Source: Halorubrum sp. Hd13
GTDB lineage: Archaea > Halobacteriota > Halobacteria > Halobacteriales > Haloferacaceae
DNA: 64,000 nucleotides
Reading direction: 5' to 3'
Assembly: GCF_002252755.1 (NCBI RefSeq)
Contig: NZ_NHOY01000121.1
Coordinates: forward strand, 25,260 to 89,259
Positions 45,076-57,269 of the stretch are shown here, piece after piece; position 1 is the first letter of the stretch; every line of letters starts with the position of its first letter. The position numbers and the translations under genes are program-made. The notes under the pieces are model-generated. The model worked only from the letters and a program-made list of their open reading frames with translations, was not told the DNA's origin and made no database searches.

Positions 45076-46446
45076 ATGCTCATCTCCGGTGCGGAGCTCG
45101 CCGACGGGCGGGTCCGCGACGTCCGTGTTCGAGACGGAACCGTCGACGCGGTCGAGCCGACGAACGCGGGGCTCGACCCGGACCCCGGCGAGCGCGTCGT
45201 CGACGCGCGCGGGCGACACCTCCTGCCCGGCGCCGTCGACGCCCACGTCCACTTCCGCGAACCGGGCGGGAGCCACAAGGAGACGTGGGCCTCCGGCTCG
45301 CGGAGCGCGGCCGCGGGCGGCGTGACCACCGTCGTCGACCAGCCGAACACCTCGCCGCCGACCGTCGACGGCGACGCCTTCGACGGGAAGGCCGACCTCG
45401 CCGCCGACTCGCTCGTCGACTACGGGATCAACGGCGGCGTCACCGCCGACTGGGACCCGGAGAGCCTCTTCGAACGGCCCCTGTTCGCGCTCGGCGAGGT
45501 GTTCCTCGCGGACTCGACCGGCGACATGGGGATCGCCGTCGACCTGTTCGAGGAGGCGCTCGCCGAGGCGGCCGCCCGCGACGTCCCCGTCACGGTCCAC
45601 GCGGAGGACGAGACGCTGTTCGACGACGGCGCGCTCGCCGGCGACCTCGGCGGCGTCGGCACCGCGGCCGACGCCGACGCGTGGTCCGCCTACCGGACCG
45701 CCGAGGCGGAGGTCGCCGCGGTCGAGCGCGCCCTCGGCGCGGCCGCCGAGAGCGACGCGCAGGTCCACATCGCCCACACGTCGACGCCGGAGGGGATCGA
45801 CGCGGTCGTCGCGGCCCGGGAGTCCGAGACGGGCGACGACGCGGACGCGACGGCGGGCGCCGCTCCTCCCACCTGCGAGGTCACCCCGCACCACCTGTTC
45901 CTCTCGCGCGAGAACGCCGGCCGACTCGGCACGTTCGGCCGCATGAACCCGCCGCTCCGCTCCGAGGAGCGTCGGGCCGGGGTGTTCGAGCGCCTCCGCG
46001 ACGGCGACGTCGACGTCGTCGCCACCGACCACGCGCCCCACACCGTCGCGGAGAAGCGGCAGGGCCTCGCGGAGGCGGCGAGCGGCGTCCCGGGCGTGGA
46101 GACGCTGTACCCGCTCCTCTTGGAGTCCGTGCGCAAGGGGGAGCTGACGCTGGAACGCGTCCGCGACGTCGTCGCCGCCAACCCAGCGTCGATCTTCGGG
46201 GTCGAGGCCAAGGGGCGAGTCGCCGAGGGCGCCGACGCCGACCTCGTCCTCGTCGACCTGACGAACCCGCGCGAGATCGAGGCGGGAGCGCTTCACAGCG
46301 CCTGCGGCTGGACGCCGTTCGAGGGGTTGCAGGGCGTCTTCCCGGAGCTGACGCTCGTCCGCGGCGAGGTCGTCTACGAGCGCGACCCCGTGACGGGCGC
46401 GGAGTCGTTCGGCGAGGCGGCCGGGCGGAACGTCCGAGTGTCGTAG
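45076..46446 (+). CDS. pyrC: Dihydroorotase
   Basis: A 456-residue amidohydrolase making dihydroorotate in pyrimidine synthesis. VDAHVHFREPGGSHKETWAS (about residues 55-74) supplies the first metal ligands and substrate Arg; VTPHHLFL (about 273) and ATDHAPHT (about 316) supply the others. The Arg-Glu-Pro-Gly signature is intact. It is divergent from the membrane-protein gene. Confidence 0.96.
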   Translation: MLISGAELADGRVRDVRVRDGTVDAVEPTNAGLDPDPGERVVDARGRHLLPGAVDAHVHFREPGGSHKETWASGSRSAAAGGVTTVVDQPNTSPPTVDGDAFDGKADLAADSLVDYGINGGVTADWDPESLFERPLFALGEVFLADSTGDMGIAVDLFEEALAEAAARDVPVTVHAEDETLFDDGALAGDLGGVGTAADADAWSAYRTAEAEVAAVERALGAAAESDAQVHIAHTSTPEGIDAVVAARESETGDDADATAGAAPPTCEVTPHHLFLSRENAGRLGTFGRMNPPLRSEERRAGVFERLRDGDVDVVATDHAPHTVAEKRQGLAEAASGVPGVETLYPLLLESVRKGELTLERVRDVVAANPASIFGVEAKGRVAEGADADLVLVDLTNPREIEAGALHSACGWTPFEGLQGVFPELTLVRGEVVYERDPVTGAESFGEAAGRNVRVS

Positions 46447-46453
46447 TTCGGCC

Positions 46454-46511
46454 AGTCGCGGTTCGGACAGCCGCAGTCCGGGAGTCGCAGTTCGGACAGC
46501 CGCAGTCCGGG
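46454..46511. repeat. 29-bp tandem duplication downstream of pyrC
   Basis: Units 46454-46482 and 46483-46511 differ at one base; a partial third copy follows. It lies in the 184-base gap between pyrC and the moxR leader, where I see no other gene besides the small ORF at 46631. Confidence 0.85.
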
Positions 46512-46630
46512 AGTCGTCGTCCGAGAGACGCGGTCCGAACGGGCGCCGGACCGACCGGGACCGGACGTGTACGGCCGGTGCCGCCCGGCGGAACGCATAT
46601 GCCGTTGCTATCCTAAGCGGGGCCATATCG

Positions 46631-46735
46631 ATGGTCGTGGGTAGCCTTGGCACGGGAGGCGATAGCGAGACCGGCGTACCGACGGATGATATCGGACGAC
46701 TCGGTCGGGGCGCCGCGGAAGGGACCCCGACATGA
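46631..46735 (+). CDS. Candidate 34-aa leader ORF of the moxR operon
   Basis: MVVGSLGTGGDSETGVPTDD begins a 34-residue reading frame whose TGA overlaps the moxR ATG by ATGA. A TATA-like GCATATGCC (about 46595-46603) is about 30 nt upstream, matching a leaderless start here rather than at moxR. Composition (G, D, T) resembles haloarchaeal protein. It may be a coupling leader peptide or a chance ORF. Confidence 0.35.
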   Translation: MVVGSLGTGGDSETGVPTDDIGRLGRGAAEGTPT

Positions 46736-47721
46736 CTGACGCCGCGGAGACCGGTCCGGCAGGCGTCGACGCCGACGGAACGGGAGAGCCTGAGCGTCCC
46801 CCGATGGCGCTCGACGAGGTCGCCGCGCTCGCGGAGCGCGTCGTCGACAACGTCGAGGCGGTGATCGTCGGGAAGCGGGCGGCGATCGAGCACGTCGTGG
46901 TCACGGTCCTCGCCCGCGGGCACCTCCTCGTGGAGGACGTGCCTGGCGTCGGGAAGACGACGCTCGCGAAGGCGGTGTCGCGCTCGATCGACGGCTCGTT
47001 CAAGCGCGTCCAGTTCACCCCGGACCTCCTCCCCGCCGACGTCACCGGCGTCAACGTGTTCAACCAGCGCACGGACGAGTTCGAGTTCCAGCCCGGACCC
47101 GTGTTCGCCAACGTCGTCCTCGGCGACGAGATCAACCGGGCGCCGCCGAAGACGCAGTCGGCCCTGCTGGAGGCGATGGAGGAGGGACAGGTGACGACCG
47201 ACGGGGAGACGCGGGCCCTCCCGGACCCGTTCTGCGTGATCGCCACCCAGAACGACGTCGAGCCCGGGCAGACGTACGAGCTCCCGGTGGCGGAGGTCGA
47301 CCGGTTCACGAAGAAGATCCGGCTCGGCTACCCGAGCACCGAGGAGGAGGCCGAGATCATCGGCCGGATGGCGGGCGACCACCCCGTCGACGCCGTGGAG
47401 CCGGTCGCGTCGATCGAGGAGGTCCGGCGCGCCCGGGTCGCCGTCGCCGACGTCGACGCGACAGAACCCGTCCGCGAGTACGTCGCGCGGCTGGCGACGT
47501 ACACGCGGCAGAACGCCCGGCTCGGGGTCAGTCCGCGGGGGAGCCTCGCGCTGCTCCGGACCGCGCAGGCGCGGGCCGCGCTCGACGGCCGCGGGTACGT
47601 GATTCCCGACGACGTCCAGACCGAGGCGCCGACCGTGTTCGCGCACCGCGTCCGCTCCGACTCCGGGACCGACGGGGAACAGGTGGTCGAAGACGCGCTG
47701 AACCGGACGAGCGTGGAGTGA
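46732..47721 (+). CDS. MoxR-type AAA+ ATPase
   Basis: A 329-residue chaperone ATPase: Walker A VEDVPGVGKTTLAK (about residue 67), Walker B VVLGDEINRAPPKTQ (about 127-141), and the C-terminal lid. MoxR proteins mature or assemble complexes. It is the first annotated gene of a MoxR-DUF58-transglutaminase operon, 6 nt before the next start. Confidence 0.94.
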   Translation: MTDAAETGPAGVDADGTGEPERPPMALDEVAALAERVVDNVEAVIVGKRAAIEHVVVTVLARGHLLVEDVPGVGKTTLAKAVSRSIDGSFKRVQFTPDLLPADVTGVNVFNQRTDEFEFQPGPVFANVVLGDEINRAPPKTQSALLEAMEEGQVTTDGETRALPDPFCVIATQNDVEPGQTYELPVAEVDRFTKKIRLGYPSTEEEAEIIGRMAGDHPVDAVEPVASIEEVRRARVAVADVDATEPVREYVARLATYTRQNARLGVSPRGSLALLRTAQARAALDGRGYVIPDDVQTEAPTVFAHRVRSDSGTDGEQVVEDALNRTSVE

Positions 47722-47727
47722 TCTCTC

Positions 47728-48914
47728 GTGCCGTCGCCGACCCTCACCCGCCGGGGCCGCGTCGTCGTCGCGGTCTGCGTCGTCGGCGTCGGCATGGCGC
47801 TGGCCGCGAGCGGGCGGTCGATCGAGGCGGTCGTCCTGCCGAGCGCCGTCGCGCTCGCGGCCGGGTACGTCCAGCTCGCCCGGATCGAGGAGCCGGCGGC
47901 CAGGCGGAGCCTCCCGCCGGAAGGGTTCGTCGGCGAGACCGGCGAGGTGCGGCTCTCGTTCCACTCCCGGGGGGCGGGCGAGCTGTCGCCGACGTACGTC
48001 GCCGACGTCGCCGACGCGCTCGACGACGGGCTGGAGGGGCCGACGGAGCCGGTCCGCACCTCCGTCGGCGACGCGCCGGCGACGTACCGCGTCCGCTACC
48101 TGCGCCGGGGCGAGCGGGAGTTCGGCCCCGTCACGGTGACCGCGAGCGACGTCTTCGGGCTCTTCGAGCGGCAGGCGGTGATCGAGTCGTTCGACGCGAC
48201 CCTCGCGTACCCGGCGTGCCGCGAGATCCCGACGTGGTTCCGCCGGGCGCTGTACGCCGACGACGCCGTCGGAGCGAGCCGGCGGCGAGAGGAGTTCGAC
48301 CGCCTGCGCGAGTACGCGCGGGGCGACCCCCTCCGCGACGTCCACTGGCCCGCGACCGCGAAGCACGGCGAGATCGTGGTGAAGGCGTTCGCCGCGGAGA
48401 CCGAGCGCGGCCGCGTGGCGATCGCCGGCGAGGCCGGAGGCGAAGGCGCGGGGACGGCGAGGGAAACCGAACGCGGGAGCGACCGAAATCCCGCCGACGA
48501 CCTCGCGAGCGCGGCCGCCAGCCTCGCGCTCGCGCTGCTTGACGACGGCGTGCCGGTGGACCTGACGCTCCCCAACGGCGAGGTCTCGGCGGACCCGGGC
48601 GCGCGGGGGCGACGGGCGGTGCTCGAACTGGCCGCGCGGACGCGTCCCGGCACGGTCGGCGACGACGAGGCTGACGTGCGCGTCGTCGCCGACGAGCGCG
48701 GCGCCCGGTACCGCGTCGGCGACCGGGCGGTCGCGTTCGACGAAGTGGCCGGGGCGACGGTCCGCGGGGCGGGCGACGGCGAGACGAGCGTCGACGAGGC
48801 GGCGACCGGTCCCCCGGACGACGGCTCCGGCGCTGCGGTCGCCGACGACGGCGGGGCCGGAGAGACCGCGCCCGGCGGGGCGCCGTCCGCGGACCGGAGC
48901 GAGGTGATCGGCCG

Positions 48915-48918
<4 letters not shown>
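47728..48918 (+). CDS. DUF58 (von Willebrand-like) protein
   Basis: A 396-residue GTG-start protein with two N-terminal membrane helices (about residues 9-27 and 31-47), a beta-rich domain, and the DUF58 core RRREEFDRLREYARGDPLRD (about 190-209) followed by HWPATAKHGEIVVKAF. DUF58 proteins are usual partners of MoxR ATPases. The acidic C-terminus is disordered. Overlaps the next gene by ATGA. Confidence 0.9.
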
Positions 48919-51203
<2,285 letters not shown>

Positions 51204-51308
51204 GGCGGCCGAGCGGCGCCGACCCCCATTCGCGTGCTCGATCCGGTCGCTGGCCCGAAAGAACGGGCGACGGACGTCCGACGCGGCCGCACTCCCGACA
51301 CTATTTAA

Positions 51309-51629
<321 letters not shown>

Positions 51630-51736
51630 CCGTCACCTGACCGTCCGCCGTCGAGCGATACACGGATTCGGTTCTTCGAACGACCCCGTCCGACGAGCCG
51701 CGGCGCCGTGAGCCGAGGCGCTCTCCGACCGGCCTT

Positions 51737-52582
51737 TTAAACGAGGAGCGCCGCCCGGCCGACGACGAACGCGGCCGCCGCGAGGAAGGTGCCGTACTTG
51801 AATCGCCGTTGCGCGCTCGTCGGGTCGGCGAACCCCTCGTAGCAGGCGTACAGCATGACCGCGTCGGCGACGGCGACGAGCAGGAGGTAGACGCCGCCGA
51901 AGGTGCCCGTGAAGTACGGGACCGGGCTCGCCGCGACGGCGACGAGGAGCGCGCCGGTGCCGATCCAGAGGGCGCGGTCCTCGCCGACCGCGATCGGGAG
52001 CGTGCGGAGCCCCTCCTCGCGGTCGCCGGCCACGTCCTCGACGTCTTTGATCACCTCGCGGGTGAACGTCGAGAGCCCGGCCAGGAGCGCGAGGACGGCG
52101 ACGGCCGCCGGCTCCCCGACCGCGGCGCCGCCGAACAGGAACGTCGAGCCGACGAGGTAGGAGACGAGGGCGTTGCCGAGCCCCGGTGTCCCCTTAAATA
52201 CCGTCGTGTAGGTGACGAGCGCGACGAGGTTGACCGCGGCGATGGCGATCGCCAGCGGCGGCAGGAGGGCCGCGAACGCGACGGCGACGAGGAACCAGAC
52301 GGCGGCGACGCCGAGCGCCCCCCGCGCCGAGACGGCGCCGCGCGGGATCGGGCGGTCGGGCCGATTGACGGCGTCGATGTCGCGGTCGAAGTAGTCGTTG
52401 ATCGCGTTGCCCGCGGCGACCGCGAACGCGGTGACGACCGCGGCGACGGCCGTGGGGACGACGGCGCCCGCGGCGCCGGCGACGAACGCGCCCGTCCCCG
52501 TGAGGACCGCGGCGGCGACGCAGTTCGCCGGCCGCGCCAGCTCCGCGACCCCGCGCGCTGTGTCGTTCACGTCGTCTCGCAT
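51737..52582 (-). CDS. UbiA prenyltransferase (digeranylgeranylglyceryl phosphate synthase)
   Basis: A 281-residue membrane enzyme with about eight helices. NAINDYFDRDIDAVNRPDRP (about residues 58-77) is the first Asp-rich motif and KDVEDVAGDREEGLRTLPI (about 182-200) the second, both needed for prenyl diphosphate binding. In archaea this type adds the second geranylgeranyl chain to glycerol phosphate. The ATG at 52580-52582 is preferred. Confidence 0.9.
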   Translation of the reverse strand: MRDDVNDTARGVAELARPANCVAAAVLTGTGAFVAGAAGAVVPTAVAAVVTAFAVAAGNAINDYFDRDIDAVNRPDRPIPRGAVSARGALGVAAVWFLVAVAFAALLPPLAIAIAAVNLVALVTYTTVFKGTPGLGNALVSYLVGSTFLFGGAAVGEPAAVAVLALLAGLSTFTREVIKDVEDVAGDREEGLRTLPIAVGEDRALWIGTGALLVAVAASPVPYFTGTFGGVYLLLVAVADAVMLYACYEGFADPTSAQRRFKYGTFLAAAAFVVGRAALLV

Positions 52583-52715
52583 CACCGCGGCGCGGCACAT
52601 AAACGACCCGGGATTCGAGTCGGGGGTCGCGGCGGCCGGAGGCCGTAGCGGGCTCGGGCCACCGCGGGTGCCCGCGGCGCGGCCGCGATTCTCTCGGCTC
52701 GGAATCGGCCACGAA

Positions 52716-52723
52716 CGTTTATG
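52716..52723 (+). promoter_or_regulatory. TATA box of the actin-like gene
   Basis: CGTTTATG is centred about 28 nt upstream of the ATG at 52748, giving a leaderless transcript. It excludes the nine upstream codons of the longer reading. Confidence 0.6.
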
Positions 52724-52747
52724 AAGTGTGCAATGATACGGACGTGT

Positions 52748-53791
52748 ATGGCTAAAGGCCTGGACGTCGGCACGATGAACATCCTCTCCGGACGACAGGA
52801 AGGCGCGGAGACGGTGTTCGTACAGCAGCGGAACTCGTTCGTCGAGATCGAGTACAGCGACATGGCAGAGCAGATGCTCTCTCGCAGCGACGTCCTCCAC
52901 ATCCGCAAGGACGACAAGGTGTACGTCGTCGGCGACGACGCGCTCAACTTCGCGAACATCTTCAACAAGGAGACGCGTCGCCCGATGCAACACGGAATCT
53001 TATCCAGCGACGAGGCCTCCGCGATCCCGATGATCAAGCTCATCACCGAGCAGGTGGTCGGCGAGCCCTCGAAGCCGAACGAGCGCCTCTTCTACTCCAG
53101 CCCGGCCGACCCGATCGACTCCGGGCTCACGACGCTGTACCACGAGAAGACGCTGGAGTCGATGCTCGGCGACATGGGGTACGACCCCGAGCCGATCAAC
53201 GAGGGGATGGCGGTCATCTACTCCGAGCTCGCGGACAACAACTTCACCGGGCTCGGGATCAGCTTCGGCGCGGGGATGACCAACGTCTGTCTCGCCTACT
53301 ACGCGGTGCCCGTCATGAAGTTCTCCATCGCCCGCGGTGGCGACTGGATCGACGAGCAGACGTCGCAGGCCACGGGGACGCCCGTCGACAAGGTGACGAG
53401 CATCAAGGAGGACGACTTCGAGCTCGACTTCCGCACCGACGTCGGCGGCGTCGAGGGCGCGCTCGCCATCTACTACGAGAACCTGCTCGACTACGTCATC
53501 GAGAACATCAGCCGCGAGGTCGACGAGGAGGACGTCGAGGAGGGGCTCGACGTCCCCGTCGTCGTCACCGGCGGCACCTCCAGCCCGAACGGGTTCAAGG
53601 ACCTGTTCGCCGACCACCTCGAGGACGCGAGCATCCCGTTCTCGATCAGCGGCGTGCGCTCGGCCGAGGAGCCGATGTACAGCGTCGCCAGCGGCGCGCT
53701 GGTCGCGGCCCGCTCCGAGGAGGGCGAGGCGGCCGACGAGCGCGCAGGGGAGCCCGCGGCGGAGGAAGCCGCGCCCGAGTCGGAGGACTGA
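52748..53791 (+). CDS. Archaeal actin-like protein (salactin/volactin family)
   Basis: A 347-residue filament-forming ATPase. Phosphate 1 is [12 protein letters not shown] (about residues 4-15), phosphate 2 [20 protein letters not shown] (about 168-187), and the adenosine motif [13 protein letters not shown] (about 275-287). The sequence fits the actin homologue of haloarchaea implicated in disk shape and dynamic filaments. The C-terminus is an acidic tail. Its promoter is at 52716, and a T6 run (53878-53883) follows. Confidence 0.82.
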   Translation: MAKGLDVGTMNILSGRQEGAETVFVQQRNSFVEIEYSDMAEQMLSRSDVLHIRKDDKVYVVGDDALNFANIFNKETRRPMQHGILSSDEASAIPMIKLITEQVVGEPSKPNERLFYSSPADPIDSGLTTLYHEKTLESMLGDMGYDPEPINEGMAVIYSELADNNFTGLGISFGAGMTNVCLAYYAVPVMKFSIARGGDWIDEQTSQATGTPVDKVTSIKEDDFELDFRTDVGGVEGALAIYYENLLDYVIENISREVDEEDVEEGLDVPVVVTGGTSSPNGFKDLFADHLEDASIPFSISGVRSAEEPMYSVASGALVAARSEEGEAADERAGEPAAEEAAPESED

Positions 53792-53877
53792 GCGAACGCT
53801 TCCCCGGCTCCGAGAACTGACCGGACCGTCCCGGCTCCGAGCTACCCTCGCCGTCCGCCCCCGCCGCGCGGTCCCGC

Positions 53878-53883
53878 TTTTTT
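53878..53883 (+). terminator. Poly-T terminator after the actin-like gene
   Basis: TTTTTT after a GC-rich stretch, about 90 nt downstream of the actin-like stop. Archaeal transcription ends at such T-runs without needing a hairpin. Confidence 0.5.
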
Positions 53884-53935
53884 GATCCGTGAGGACGCGC
53901 CGAACGCCTAAGCCGACGGCCGACCGATCGACCGC

Positions 53936-54547
53936 ATGGTCGAAGTCGCGGGTGACGACGGCGACCGACGGCTCCGCGTCGACCTCGAGGTCGACCCGTC
54001 CGACGAGTGGGACTGCCCGATCGTCTCGCAGTCGGAACGCGCGTCCGACGTCACCGTCAACGCGGTCGGCGACGAGTGTACGGTCGAAGTGCAACCGCCG
54101 GGCGAGGAGGGGATCCGCCGCGCGCGCGGCCAGATCAGCGAGGACTGCCTCTGTCGCGTCTTCCAGGAGTTCGGCTACGTCCCCCGCGTGCGACGGGTCG
54201 ACGAGGGGACGGTGTCGGTCACGACGTACGTCGACGACCGCGACGCCGTCCGCGAAGTGGTCGCGACGCTCAGGGAGACGCTCGACCGCGTGCGGCTGCT
54301 CCGGCTCGCCGTGGTCGCGGGTCCCGAACCGACCGAGCAGGCGACCGTCGACCTCTCCGCGCTCACCCCGAAGCAGCGCGAGGGGATGGAGCTCGCCGTC
54401 GTCCGCGGCTACTTCGACGACGCCGCCGACGTCTCCCTCGGCGAGCTCGCCGGCGAGCTGGAGATCAGCAAGTCGGCGCTCTCGCAGCGGCTCCGGTCCG
54501 CGCAGGCGAAGCTCGTCACGGACGCCTTCGAGGGAGTCGACGACTGA
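53936..54547 (+). CDS. HTH-10 (bacterio-opsin activator type) regulator
   Basis: A 203-residue regulator. The C-terminal HTH-10 domain is LSALTPKQREGMELAVVRGY (about residues 140-159) followed by SLGELAGELEISKSALSQRL (about 166-185). The N-terminal part is a sensor-like domain with cysteines (C27, C48, C71, C73) that could bind metal or respond to redox. It is 37 nt from the tail-to-tail radical SAM gene. Confidence 0.88.
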   Translation: MVEVAGDDGDRRLRVDLEVDPSDEWDCPIVSQSERASDVTVNAVGDECTVEVQPPGEEGIRRARGQISEDCLCRVFQEFGYVPRVRRVDEGTVSVTTYVDDRDAVREVVATLRETLDRVRLLRLAVVAGPEPTEQATVDLSALTPKQREGMELAVVRGYFDDAADVSLGELAGELEISKSALSQRLRSAQAKLVTDAFEGVDD

Positions 54548-54583
54548 CCGCCGATCACCGAGGGGTTCCCGAGTCCCGTCGGG

Positions 54584-55807
54584 TCAGTCCGCCGCCGATT
54601 CGCCGCGGATCCGCCGTAACGCCTCCGCGCCGTCGCGCTCCGCCTCCGTGAGGTAACACTTCGGATCGGGCGCGAACGGGTCGCCGTGCGCCGAGAGGGC
54701 GCGGAGCCGCGAGCCGCCCCGACAGACCTCCTTGTACGCGCAGTCCGCGCACCGCCCGGTGAGCCGTTCCTCGCGGTCGCGGAGCCCGGCGAGGAGCGGG
54801 TTCGACTCGTCCGACCAGATCGCGCCGAACGAGCGGTCCCGGACGTTGCCGGGGGAGTACCCCTGCCAGAACTGCGTGAGGTGGACGTTGCCGACGGGGT
54901 CGACGTCGGCGACGCGCTCGCCGGTCGGGTCGCCGCCGTTGCGCCGCAGGTGCTCGTGGATGAGCCGGGCGCGGTCCGTGCCGATCTCCCGGTCGGCGTA
55001 CTCGACGAGGTGACCGGCGTCGGCGTAGTTGCCGACGAGCAGCGTCTCGATCTCCTCGCCCGCGGCGTGGTACTCGCGGGTGAGGTCACAGAGGTCCGTG
55101 ACCGCCTTCCGGGTCGCCTCCGGGCTCAGGTCCACGTCCGCGATCTCGGCGCCCCGCCCGCCGTAGTCGAGGTGGTAGAAGCAGAAGCGGTCGACGCCGA
55201 CGTCGACGAGGAGGTCGACGACGCCCGCGAGGTCGTCGACGTTGTGCTCGGTGATCGTGTAGCGAAGCCCGGTCTTGAGCCCGACGTCGAGACAGGCCTC
55301 GATCCCGCGGACGGCGGCGTCGAACGCCCCCTCCTCTCCCCGGATCCGGTCGTTGCGCTCGGGGAGCCCGTCGACGGAGACGCCGGCGTACTTGAGTCCC
55401 GCCGCCTTCAGCTCTCGGGCGTTCTCGCGGGTGAGCAGGGTCCCGTTCGTCGAGAGGACGGGTCGGATCCCGGCGTCGTCGGCGTACGAGACGAGCTCCG
55501 CGAGGTCCTCGCGGACGAGCGGCTCCCCGCCGGAGAAGAGGAGCACCGGGACGCCGAACTCGGCGAGGTCGTCGATGAGCGCCTTCCCCTCCGCCGTCGA
55601 CAGCTCGTTCGGCGCCCCCTCCCGATCGGCCGCGGCGTAGCAGTGTTCGCAGTAGAGGTTACACCGCTTCGTCGTGTTCCAGACGACGACCGGGCGGCGC
55701 TGCTTGTCATCGGTTATCTGCGGCTTCTTCGAGTCCCCCGCGGCGTCGTACCGGAGCCCGTCGCTCTCGGCGTCGAGCCCGCAGAGGAGCTTGCTGACGG
55801 AGATCAT
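54584..55807 (-). CDS. Radical SAM/SPASM domain protein (AhbD-like)
   Basis: A 407-residue enzyme. CNLYCEHCYAAA supplies the canonical CxxxCxxC (C49, C53, C56) for the 4Fe-4S cluster that activates SAM; SGGEP follows at about residue 91. The C-terminal SPASM-like region has GRCADCAYKEVCRGG (about 351-365) and PDPKCYL. It resembles haem-biosynthesis AhbC/AhbD and RiPP-modifying enzymes, but one usual SPASM cysteine upstream (before PGNVRDRSFG) is replaced. It overlaps its partner gene by ATGA. Substrate unknown. Confidence 0.88.
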   Translation of the reverse strand: MISVSKLLCGLDAESDGLRYDAAGDSKKPQITDDKQRRPVVVWNTTKRCNLYCEHCYAAADREGAPNELSTAEGKALIDDLAEFGVPVLLFSGGEPLVREDLAELVSYADDAGIRPVLSTNGTLLTRENARELKAAGLKYAGVSVDGLPERNDRIRGEEGAFDAAVRGIEACLDVGLKTGLRYTITEHNVDDLAGVVDLLVDVGVDRFCFYHLDYGGRGAEIADVDLSPEATRKAVTDLCDLTREYHAAGEEIETLLVGNYADAGHLVEYADREIGTDRARLIHEHLRRNGGDPTGERVADVDPVGNVHLTQFWQGYSPGNVRDRSFGAIWSDESNPLLAGLRDREERLTGRCADCAYKEVCRGGSRLRALSAHGDPFAPDPKCYLTEAERDGAEALRRIRGESAAD

Positions 55808-56214
55808 CGGTCTCCCTCCGGGACCGTCTCGTCCTCGCGTGCGGGGTCCGAGTCGTTCTCGACCGGTGCGCTGCCGCAGGCGACGGTGGGCGTCCCCTCG
55901 GTCTCCTCGTACACGCGCGGTTCGTCGCTCGCGTCGTCACGTGAGGCCGACTCGTCGCCGGACCGCTCGTCCGCCGCCAGCGACTCGGCGGAGTAGCGGT
56001 GCGTCTCCTCGGCGGGGCAGACCCACACGTCGCGGGCGTACCAGGCGAAGAGCTTGCTCGCCTCCTCGTGAGCGACGTCCGGCGTCGGCGCCGCGACGGT
56101 GCCGACGTGACGGAGCGGATCCGCCTCTTCCTCCCGGACGAACACCTCGAAGCGCCGGCCGTCCGCCGAGCGTGGGCCCCCCGCTCCGGCGGTTCGGTCC
56201 GTCTTCTCGACCAT
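55804..56214 (-). CDS. PaaB-like radical SAM-partnered protein (candidate RiPP/partner)
   Basis: A 136-residue protein, MVEKTDRTAGAGGPRSADGR start. Residues about 20-70 (FEVFVREEEADPLRHVGTVA then SKLFAWYARDVWVCPAEET) resemble PaaB of phenylacetyl-CoA epoxidase in fold pattern. The C-terminal half is acidic and disordered with one Cys (VACGSAP). In haloarchaea such proteins occur next to this radical SAM type (Htur_1727-like family, from memory) and were proposed as partner or modified peptide; unproven. Coupled by ATGA to the enzyme gene. Confidence 0.72.
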   Translation of the reverse strand: MVEKTDRTAGAGGPRSADGRRFEVFVREEEADPLRHVGTVAAPTPDVAHEEASKLFAWYARDVWVCPAEETHRYSAESLAADERSGDESASRDDASDEPRVYEETEGTPTVACGSAPVENDSDPAREDETVPEGDR

Positions 56215-56458
56215 ACTCGGCGTACGAACGACCCCCCGAACTCGGTTTCGCGCGTTCTCACGGGGGCGAAACCCGCCCGAACACGTTCGGACACCAGAAA
56301 AATAAACCGCATGAAGATATAGCAAACCGCGATTTGCGGTCGACTCCGCGGGCGCGGCGCGCACAGATTCGCCCGCGATCGCTGGATTCGGCCGCGAAGC
56401 TCGAAATCGAGCGCAGACGCGTCGCGGCGGCGGAGCGCTGGGGGCGAGGCCACCTGTT
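56215..56458. promoter_or_regulatory. Divergent regulatory region between PaaB-like and HTH-10 genes
   Basis: A 244-base gap with an AT-rich centre (56295-56325) holding TATA-like strings on both strands (AAAAATAAACC; GATATAGC), and an inverted repeat ACCGC-GATTT-GCGGT (56326-56340). It probably contains divergent promoters of the radical SAM operon and the HTH-10 regulator. Confidence 0.5.
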
Positions 56459-57241
56459 ATGTCCGACAGTCACCTACGGGCCCCCATGCGCGAACTCGTC
56501 TTCGCCCTCGAGTACGAACCGGGGCGCAACAGGGTGGCCGACGCGCTCGCCGCCCACCCCGGGGCGCGGGTGCGGTCGCTGTCGCTGCACGCCACCGACG
56601 ACCACCTCTGGCGGGTCGACCACGCCACGGGCGCGCCGGACGCGCTCGCGGCCGTCGAGGCCGCCTTCACCGACGGCGACTACTACGCCGACTGCCTCGC
56701 GACGGAGGACTGCGGCGCGACCCAGACCACCCGCGTCCTCGACCGGACCGACGACACGCTCGTGCTGTACACCGACTGGGAGCCCACGCCCGTCTGCGCG
56801 TCCGTCCCGCACATCGCCCGCGACCACCTCGGCGACGGCGTGCTGTTCGAGACCCGCCACGAGGGGCGCCACTACACCTGGCGGCTCATCCACTCCGGCG
56901 AGGGCGACGTGGGGGCCTTCTTCGACGCCCTCCGGACCGCCGTCGGCGACGCCGCCCGCACGGAGCTACTCAGGACGGCGCACACCTCGGCGGGCGACGA
57001 GACGCGGGGCGACGCGGACGGCGTCGGGCTCTCCCCGGAGCAGGAGGCCGCGCTCAGGGCCGCGGTCGAGCACGGCTACTACGAGTCGCCGCGGGCGGTC
57101 GACGCCGGGGAGCTCGCGGCCCACCTCGACGTGCCGCGCTCGACGCTCACCTACCGGCTCCGTCGGGCCGAGGAGCGCCTGGCGAAGGCGCACGTCGCCC
57201 GGTCGGTCGCGGGCGACGGCGCCCCCGCGTCGTTCGATTGA
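56459..57241 (+). CDS. HTH-10 regulator, second copy
   Basis: About 260 residues (an internal ATG at 56486 is alternative). Begins MSDSHLRAPMRELVFALEYE; the N-terminal sensor region has DDHLWRVDHATG and two cysteine-containing segments (ADCLATEDCGATQTTRV). The C-terminal HTH-10 is LSPEQEAALRAAVEHGYYES (about residues 188-207) then LAAHLDVPRSTLTYRL. It is upstream of a heavy-metal ATPase on the same strand (79 nt), so it may regulate metal efflux or the radical SAM locus. Confidence 0.85.
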   Translation: MSDSHLRAPMRELVFALEYEPGRNRVADALAAHPGARVRSLSLHATDDHLWRVDHATGAPDALAAVEAAFTDGDYYADCLATEDCGATQTTRVLDRTDDTLVLYTDWEPTPVCASVPHIARDHLGDGVLFETRHEGRHYTWRLIHSGEGDVGAFFDALRTAVGDAARTELLRTAHTSAGDETRGDADGVGLSPEQEAALRAAVEHGYYESPRAVDAGELAAHLDVPRSTLTYRLRRAEERLAKAHVARSVAGDGAPASFD

Positions 57242-57269
57242 CCGTGCCGCCGCCGTCGATCGGCGCCAG

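Noticed and set aside
44482..48366. A 1294-residue open frame on the minus strand opposite pyrC and moxR
   Set aside because: Only its C-terminal 169 residues (44482-44991) look like a real membrane protein; the rest is the antisense of known genes in a GC-rich genome.
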